This document shows, one piece after another, positions 25,251 to 29,907 of a stretch of 29,907 nt of DNA. This DNA is from RGDT01 sp964630925 (GTDB lineage Bacteria; Planctomycetota; Planctomycetia; Gemmatales; Gemmataceae), in contig CAZVZK010000124.1 in the NCBI GenBank assembly GCA_964630925.1, positions 1 to 29,907 on the forward strand. Direction: 5' to 3'. Made by a program: the position numbers and the translations under genes. Positions within the stretch are counted from its first letter, which is position 1. Every line of letters starts with the position of its first letter. The notes beneath the pieces are model-generated. The model did no database searches, had not been told where the DNA came from, and was given only the letters and a program-made list of their open reading frames with translations.

Positions 25251-25315
25251 TCACCCCTTCTTCGCCCGCCGGAACCCCTGCCCCAGCAGCGTCAGCGACT
25301 CCGGCGCGCCGTCCG
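25251..25315 (-). repeat. 65-bp direct repeat, copy 2 (3' end of the hydrolase gene)
   Basis: This is the last 20 codons and stop of the intact hydrolase gene, repeated without mismatch at 22333-22397. Together the copies bound a 2918-bp unit (22333-25250) that holds the WD40 kinase gene. Confidence 0.85.
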
Positions 25316-26732
25316 GCCCGAGGCGGAAGTGCGCCTCGAGCGTCGAACGGTCGAACTTGAACACGTCCTCCATCGGCGCCACCACCGCCGCCGTGAACGT
25401 GTCGTGGTGATGGTGGTCGAGCCGGTAGGTGTACTTGCCCCACTTCACGGTCAGCGTCGCGCCGTCGAGCGAGACGCTCGCCGTGCCATACGCCGGCTCA
25501 TCGTACTGCCCGGCGTACTTCGCCAGCGGCAGCGACGGCTTCGTGTCGGGCACCCGGCCCTTCGCCCGCTTCTCGCGGGCCTCGCGCACCTCGTCCTCGT
25601 CCTGCCTGTCGGCGTCCTGGTGCCACGTGAGCCAGTCGTCGGCGGGCAGGTCCAGGGCGTGGTCGAGGAGCGTCTTGGCGACGCACTCGGTGAACGCCGA
25701 TGGACGCAGGTTCGCCATCACGAAGACGCCCACCTTCTTCTCTGGCACGAGCATGCACTGGGCGCGGAAGCCGGTGAGCGTCCCACCGTGCGACACGCAC
25801 AGGTGCCCCCGGTGGTCATGCACGAACCACCCCAGCCCGTAGGACGTGTGCTTGCACGCCTTCGCGGGGAAGAACCGCGCCATCCGCCCCGTCGCCTTCA
25901 CCACCGTCTGGGCCGCGTGCGTCTCCGCCAGCGCCTTCGCCGCGATCAGCCGCTTGCCGGCGATCTCGCCCCCGCCGAGGTGGAACTTCAGCCAGCCCGC
26001 CAGGTCGCGCGCCGTCGAATTCATGCTCCCCGCCGGACGCGCCCCCTCGACCGAGTCCCACCCCACCGCCCTGATCGCGCCGCCGAATTCCCGATAGTGC
26101 GGCGTCGCATGCTCGCCGCGTGCCAGCGCCTCCTTCGGCGTGCAGAACGTCGCCTTCATCGCCAGTGGCATCAGGATGCGTCGGCGCGTCGCCTCCGCCC
26201 AGCCGCCGCCGGCCACGTTCCCCGCGACGAGCCCGCCGGCGGAGAACGGCACGTTGGAATACTCCCAGGTCGAGCGGAACGAGGTGGAAGGCCTGCCCTT
26301 GCACCACAGCCGGATGATCGCCTCCTGCTCCGGCCTCTCGCCCGCCCACAGCATGTCGTGCCGCGGCATCCCCGACCGGTGGCAGAACAGGTCTCGCAAC
26401 GTCACCTCCCGGTCGGCCAGCTCGTCCGTCAGCCGGAACCAGTCGAGGTGCTTGCGGACCTTGTCGTCCCACGAGAGCTTCCCCTCGTCGGCGAGCATCG
26501 CCAGCAGGGTGGCCGTGAACGCCTTCGTGCAGGAGGCGATGGCGAACGACGTGTCCGGCGTCACCTTCCCCGACCCGCCGCGCTTCTTGACGCCGAACCC
26601 CTTGAGGTACACGACCTCACCGTCCTTCACGACGACGGCGGCCGCGCCGGGCACGGAGAACGCCTCGCGGGCCGCCTCGATGGCGGCGTCGAGGTCCGGG
26701 GCGGCGAACAGGATGAGCAGCAAGGCCGGCAT
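25251..26732 (-). CDS. Class-C beta-lactamase-like serine hydrolase
   Basis: This 493-aa protein belongs to the beta-lactamase/penicillin-binding-like serine hydrolase family (Pfam Beta-lactamase), which includes AmpC, DD-peptidases and esterases. Catalytic signatures are present: SCTK with nucleophile Ser67 and Lys70, YSN at 158-160, and HGG at 315-317 in the place of KTG. The C-terminal part (about 410-493) resembles the DUF3471 lipocalin-like domain, with LAKYAGQY and the unusual RLDHHHHDTF. The N-terminal MPALLLILFAAPD may be a short signal peptide. ATG at 26732 has GGAGGGGG upstream and is preferred to 26819. HGG rather than KTG makes beta-lactam resistance unlikely; esterase or peptidase action is more probable. 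The WD40 kinase gene follows 62 bp downstream. Confidence 0.9.
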   Translation of the reverse strand: MPALLLILFAAPDLDAAIEAAREAFSVPGAAAVVVKDGEVVYLKGFGVKKRGGSGKVTPDTSFAIASCTKAFTATLLAMLADEGKLSWDDKVRKHLDWFRLTDELADREVTLRDLFCHRSGMPRHDMLWAGERPEQEAIIRLWCKGRPSTSFRSTWEYSNVPFSAGGLVAGNVAGGGWAEATRRRILMPLAMKATFCTPKEALARGEHATPHYREFGGAIRAVGWDSVEGARPAGSMNSTARDLAGWLKFHLGGGEIAGKRLIAAKALAETHAAQTVVKATGRMARFFPAKACKHTSYGLGWFVHDHRGHLCVSHGGTLTGFRAQCMLVPEKKVGVFVMANLRPSAFTECVAKTLLDHALDLPADDWLTWHQDADRQDEDEVREAREKRAKGRVPDTKPSLPLAKYAGQYDEPAYGTASVSLDGATLTVKWGKYTYRLDHHHHDTFTAAVVAPMEDVFKFDRSTLEAHFRLGPDGAPESLTLLGQGFRRAKKG

Positions 26733-26860
26733 CGGCGTCCCCCTCCGGGCGACGCGGATCAGGATACGGCCCGGCCGCACGGCGTTCCGGAATTCAGACA
26801 CTCCTCGTTGAATTGACACCCATCGGGGGCCGGTCCAGCCCCGACCAGGATGGGGGCGGA

Positions 26861-26947
26861 TGGACGCCCATCAGCGAACGAAACGAACCGGAGGAACGGA
26901 TGGAGGTGAAATGGACGTCCTTCAGTGAAGGAAACGAACCAGGGAAA
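26861..26947. repeat. Two imperfect direct repeats, 51-bp period
   Basis: Copy 1 (26861-26897) reads TGGACGCCCATCAGCGAACG and continues AAACGAACCGGAGGAAC. Copy 2 (26912-26947) reads TGGACGTCCTTCAGTGAAGG and continues AAACGAACCAGGGAAAC. They differ at several positions. The shared CAGYGAA-GAAACGAACC core reappears inverted in part at 26993-27002. Confidence 0.6.
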
Positions 26948-27100
26948 CGTATTTTCGCTCCGCAAACACAAGCAGCATAACGACTTGAGGAAGTTCGTTT
27001 CCCGACCCCCCTCACACCCCCCCGCGCGCGATGGAAACGAGCTGCCCCGGCGATCAGGCGTGCCCACGCGCATGATCCCGAGGAGGGTGACGCCGCGCGG

Positions 27101-27129
27101 GCCGGGGCCTCAGGCGCGTCAGCCCCGGC
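27101..27129. terminator. Strong intergenic hairpin
   Basis: GCCGGGGC (27101-27108) and GCCCCGGC (27122-27129) are a perfect 8-bp inverted repeat with a 13-base loop. No T-tract and no gene ends close by, so its role as a terminator is a guess. Confidence 0.3.
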
Positions 27130-27188
27130 CCCGGCGATCCGACTCCCCGATACCCCGCCCGCCCCCAGCTGCACCACCACGCCTTTGA

Positions 27189-27204
27189 ACCGGGCCTTCC
27201 CGGT
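27189..27204. terminator. Short perfect hairpin upstream of selC
   Basis: ACCGGG, loop CCTT, CCCGGT forms a perfect 6-bp stem. It may insulate the selC promoter from upstream transcription; there is no T-tract. Confidence 0.3.
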
Positions 27205-27332
27205 GTCGCTTCACCGCGGAGTGTCGGCGTTTGCGTTTCAGGGCAAGTGGTCAGGCCGACGACACCAGCGCCGCGCCTGCCGTCCCTGTCTCATTTTGTC
27301 CAACCCCAGAAGTCCGGTGAACGGTTCCGCCC

Positions 27333-27361
27333 TTCCGTCTCGCACAGCGACGGTGTAGGAT
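27333..27361 (+). promoter_or_regulatory. Promoter for the selenocysteine tRNA
   Basis: TTCCGT (27333-27338), a 17-base spacer and TAGGAT (27356-27361), preceded by TG in the extended -10 position, lie 11 bases before the first base of the tRNA. Position fits a tRNA promoter with a short leader. A matching TAGGAT occurs before the DUF1593 gene. Confidence 0.5.
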
Positions 27362-27372
27362 GCCCCGCGTCG

Positions 27373-27470
27373 GGAAGTGCTTGCACCGCTGGACGCGGGC
27401 CCCGGTCTTCAACACCGGCGGGAGGGCTCGAACAGGGCCCTCCGGTGGGTTCGATTCCCATGCGCTTCCG
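27373..27470 (+). tRNA. selC: tRNA-Sec (anticodon UCA)
   Basis: The folded structure is that of bacterial selenocysteine tRNA. An 8-bp acceptor stem pairs GGAAGTGC (27373-27380) with GCGCTTCC (27462-27469, one G-U). The anticodon stem CCGGT/ACCGG encloses the loop CTTCAAC with TCA at 27409-27411. A long variable arm has the 7-bp stem GGAGGGC/GCCCTCC (27421-27427, 27437-27443). The T arm is GTGGG, loop TTCGATT, CCCAT (27445-27461), stacked directly on the acceptor stem, giving the 8+5 layout of bacterial tRNA-Sec. The D stem is CCGC/GCGG with a GG-containing loop. Discriminator is G27470; CCA is not encoded. It reads UGA as selenocysteine with SelB. No sel genes are in this window. Confidence 0.92.
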
Positions 27471-27515
27471 CTCGTGCCGCAACGGATCGACAACCGGCAA
27501 GGCGAGGATTGCCCC

Positions 27516-29888
27516 ATGCGTCCCCACACCCTCGTGCTCCTGGCGTGGCTGATCGTCACCCAAGTGACACAGGCCGCCGCCCCGCCGCGCTTCGACGTGG
27601 ACCGATACGGCGACCCGCTCCCCATCGGGGCGGTGGCACGCCTCGGGACGGTGCGACTCCGCCCGGTGGAAGCGAGGTCGATGGCGCTGTCGCCGGACGG
27701 CAAGGTAATCGCGACGGGCGAGGAGGGCTTCGTACGGCTCTGGGACTTCGCGACGGGGAGGCTCCTCCACTCTCGCCTGATGGATGAGCGGGCGCGGATG
27801 GACGTCGTGGCCCTCTGCTTCACGCCCGACGGAGGGTGGCTCATCGCGGCAGGCGAGTGGGAGCGCCACAGCTACCACGGCGGCTTCCCTACGACCCGCG
27901 AATGGCAGGCCCATCTCGTCCCCATCACCCGGCCGACGACGCGGGGTCGCCGCCTGGGCGTCCGCCTCAAGCTGGGCAGCGCGCTCGCGCTGATGGACGG
28001 CGGCCGCCTGCTGGTGGCGTCGGAGGTGGCCGGCGCGGGTCCCGCCGTCGTCGTCTGGGATCTCTGCTCGGACCGAGCCGTGTTCCGCATCCCCGGTGCG
28101 ACGGCGTTCACCGCCTCTCCCGACGGCAAAGGGCTGGTCGTCGGGACGGAGGACGGCAAGGTACGGGTTTTCGCGGCCGCTGGGTGGAAGGAGCGACGCT
28201 CCTGGGCCGCCCACCCACACGCCGTCGTCTCGCTAGCCGTCTCCGCGCGCGGGGATCGGATCGCCACCTCGGGGCCGCCGCCCAGGAGTCGGCACGGGGA
28301 GGGCGGACCGGCCCCGAAAGAGCGCGACGCGGGCGTCCGCCTCTGGGACGCGGCGGGCGAGCCTGTGCGCACGTTGCCAGCCCGCCTCCCCGGCGTGGCC
28401 GGGCTGCGCTTCTCGCCCGACGGCGTGCGCCTGTTCGCCGTCACGGGGCTGCCTTACTCCGCCGATGGCGTACAGTGGCACAGCCTCGCCGAGGCCCGGG
28501 CGATGCACGCGCTGGCCTGGGACATCCAGACGGGGCGGGCCGAGTCCTCGGCCCCGCACACCTGCCGGCACATCGCCCTCGCCCCTGACGGCGAGGCCGC
28601 CATCGCCCTCGCCGGATCGCTGTGGTTGTCGCGTGACGGGGTGCCCGCCCGGCACTGCGTCTCCGAGCCGCTCCGCGGCGCCCGGTGCCTCTCCTTCACG
28701 CCGGACGGCAAACATGTCCTGGCGCTCGACGGCCACCCACGCGTTTGGGACCGGCGCACGGGCGAGGAGCGACATGCCGGGGCGGGGCACGGCGGGCCTG
28801 TGGCGGAGCTGCGGCCACTGCCGGACGGGACGCTCCTCTCGCGCGAGGTGGCCGGCCGATGGCGCCTGTGGGATCCCCGCTCTGGCAAGACGCTGCCCCT
28901 CAAGGCCAGTCCCCCGACGGTAGATACCATCCCGGCCCGGTTCCTGGTCCGGTTCCCCCCAAAGGGTGGGTGGCGGCACGTCCCCGCCGGGCTGCGTATC
29001 GTCTTCTCCGGGGCGAAGGCGGAGGTGCACGACGTGGCCAGCGGCGTCCTCCTCCGCACCATCGCTCACGAGGACAGTGAGCGCCGGGCCCACCTGTACG
29101 AGATGAGGCCGCATCCCCTCCCGGACGGCTCACTCTGGGTCGCGAGTTTCGGCATCAAGGACATTCCGCTGGCTCTGATCTGCCCGGAGACGGGGCGAAA
29201 AATCAAGGGCCCGGTGTCCCCGTGGTCTTTCTCCCCTGACGGCCTGCTCATGGCCTCCGGGTACGACGCCGTCGAGGTACGTGAGACTCTCACCGACAGC
29301 CTCCTCGGCCGATTCCCGCGTGGCCACCTCGGCTACGTCCATGCCCTCGCCTTCTCGTCCGACGGCTCCGTCCTCGCCACCGGCAGCAGCGACACGACGA
29401 TCCTCACCTGGGACTGGCGGCACGCCTGCGGCATCTTCCCCCTCGACGCCTCACCCGAGGATGCCTGGCGCGACCTGGGGTCCGCCGACGCCCGCCGCGC
29501 CCACTCCGCCCTGCTCCACCTGTCGCGCCCCGACGCCCTACCGACGCTCGCGCGCGGCCTACGCCCCGTCACCGCCGCCGACTGCCGGGCGATCCGCGAG
29601 GCGCTGCTGCGGATCGACGACGACGATTTCGAGCTCCGCTCGGCTGCGGTGGCGTCCCTGGCCGGATCGGGCGCCGACGTGTTCTTCCTCCTCCACGAGG
29701 CGCTGGCGAAGCGCCCCACGCTCTACGCCGTCAAGTGCATCGAGAAGGTCATCGACGCGGCCCCGCGCTCCTGGTCCCCGGACATGCTGCGCCGCCTGCG
29801 TGCGGTGGCCGCCCTGGAGCGCATCGCCACGCCGGCGGCCCGTGCCCTGCTGCGCCAGGCCTTCCAAGGTGGCTTGACATCGCTATAA
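27516..29888 (+). CDS. Exported WD40-repeat protein
   Basis: This 790-aa protein has a signal peptide (MRPHTLVLLAWLIVTQVTQAAA), so it should be exported. WD40 blades begin at about 55 (ALSPDGKVIATGEEGFVRLW) and continue with gaps to about 630 (AFSSDGSVLATGSSDTTI, then LTWDW), probably one or two beta-propellers with irregular blades between. The C-terminal 150 residues are helical (AWRDLGSADARRAHSALLHL, then LRIDDDDFELRSAAVASLAG and VAALERIATPAARALL). This resembles the helical domain found after WD40 repeats in Gemmata-type proteins. GAGGA at 27504-27508 precedes the ATG 45 bp after selC; the frame is open upstream through the tRNA, but that start is rejected. Propellers usually bind proteins; the partner is unknown. 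Confidence 0.9.
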   Translation: MRPHTLVLLAWLIVTQVTQAAAPPRFDVDRYGDPLPIGAVARLGTVRLRPVEARSMALSPDGKVIATGEEGFVRLWDFATGRLLHSRLMDERARMDVVALCFTPDGGWLIAAGEWERHSYHGGFPTTREWQAHLVPITRPTTRGRRLGVRLKLGSALALMDGGRLLVASEVAGAGPAVVVWDLCSDRAVFRIPGATAFTASPDGKGLVVGTEDGKVRVFAAAGWKERRSWAAHPHAVVSLAVSARGDRIATSGPPPRSRHGEGGPAPKERDAGVRLWDAAGEPVRTLPARLPGVAGLRFSPDGVRLFAVTGLPYSADGVQWHSLAEARAMHALAWDIQTGRAESSAPHTCRHIALAPDGEAAIALAGSLWLSRDGVPARHCVSEPLRGARCLSFTPDGKHVLALDGHPRVWDRRTGEERHAGAGHGGPVAELRPLPDGTLLSREVAGRWRLWDPRSGKTLPLKASPPTVDTIPARFLVRFPPKGGWRHVPAGLRIVFSGAKAEVHDVASGVLLRTIAHEDSERRAHLYEMRPHPLPDGSLWVASFGIKDIPLALICPETGRKIKGPVSPWSFSPDGLLMASGYDAVEVRETLTDSLLGRFPRGHLGYVHALAFSSDGSVLATGSSDTTILTWDWRHACGIFPLDASPEDAWRDLGSADARRAHSALLHLSRPDALPTLARGLRPVTAADCRAIREALLRIDDDDFELRSAAVASLAGSGADVFFLLHEALAKRPTLYAVKCIEKVIDAAPRSWSPDMLRRLRAVAALERIATPAARALLRQAFQGGLTSL

Positions 29889-29907
29889 CAGTAGTGCCCT
29901 GAGCGAG

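Larger units (their letters stand above)
26733..27332. other. Large intergenic region before selC
   Basis: This 600-bp stretch has no gene I can support; frames across it give low-complexity or repeat-like peptides. It contains two 37-bp imperfect direct repeats (26861-26947), a less GC-rich patch at about 26940-27000 with GTTCGTTTCC as the reverse complement of GGAAACGAAC in the second repeat, and two strong hairpins (27101-27129 and 27189-27204). The hydrolase promoter should lie in the first 100 bp; AGGATA at 26761-26766 (TATCCT on the minus strand) is a possible -10. Confidence 0.5.

Noticed and set aside
26813..26818. Perfect TTGACA as a -35 box on the plus strand
   Set aside because: The correctly spaced downstream segment is GC-rich with no -10 match, and no gene starts soon after.
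27360..27515. Upstream start for the WD40 protein
   Set aside because: It would translate through the selC tRNA; the start at 27516 has an RBS and begins a signal peptide.

Overview
The window looks like chromosomal DNA from a planctomycete, most likely of the Gemmata group. This is inferred from very high GC, a secreted protease with an LEPR-XLL-type N-terminal motif, an ECF sigma factor next to a TPR-bearing Ser/Thr kinase, a second kinase fused to WD40 repeats, an exported TPR-CHAT protein, a DUF1593 protein, a Tat-exported Gfo/Idh/MocA oxidoreductase and a multihaem cytochrome. Because GC is so high, many long reading frames lie antisense to real genes; these are left out.

Layout: (1) 162-5372, minus strand: an ECF sigma factor followed by a 1518-aa membrane Ser/Thr kinase with 18 tandem TPRs. 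(2) 5373-8747: an intergenic region with hairpins, a Vsr-type endonuclease that overlaps a convergent secreted protein at its 3' end, and a DUF1593 protein whose stop codon seems to be displaced by a G-run. (3) 8748-14218: an exported TPR-CHAT protein (minus), then a Gfo/Idh/MocA oxidoreductase and a HEAT-repeat protein (plus). (4) 14521-16278: a stand-alone rplC (ribosomal protein L3) with its own promoter, a large palindromic repeat made of GGGGTCA heptamers, and a two-TM protein whose ATG directly abuts that repeat. (5) 16544-20390: the most interesting block, three overlapping genes for an exported subtilisin-like protease, a compact SagC-like protein with an RRE-like N-terminus, and a YcaO cyclodehydratase. 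This looks like a minimal azol(in)e (TOMM-type RiPP) system with no visible precursor peptide. (6) 20476-26732, minus strand: an octahaem c-type cytochrome, a WD40 Ser/Thr kinase flanked by two identical 65-bp direct repeats, and a class-C beta-lactamase-like hydrolase whose 3' end is the source of that repeat. (7) 26733-29907: a 640-bp intergenic region with repeats and hairpins, a selenocysteine tRNA (selC, anticodon UCA) with its own promoter, and a secreted WD40 protein.

Positions 1-161 lie downstream of the TPR kinase; I see no gene there. All statements come from reading the sequence and from recalled family knowledge; no search was run.
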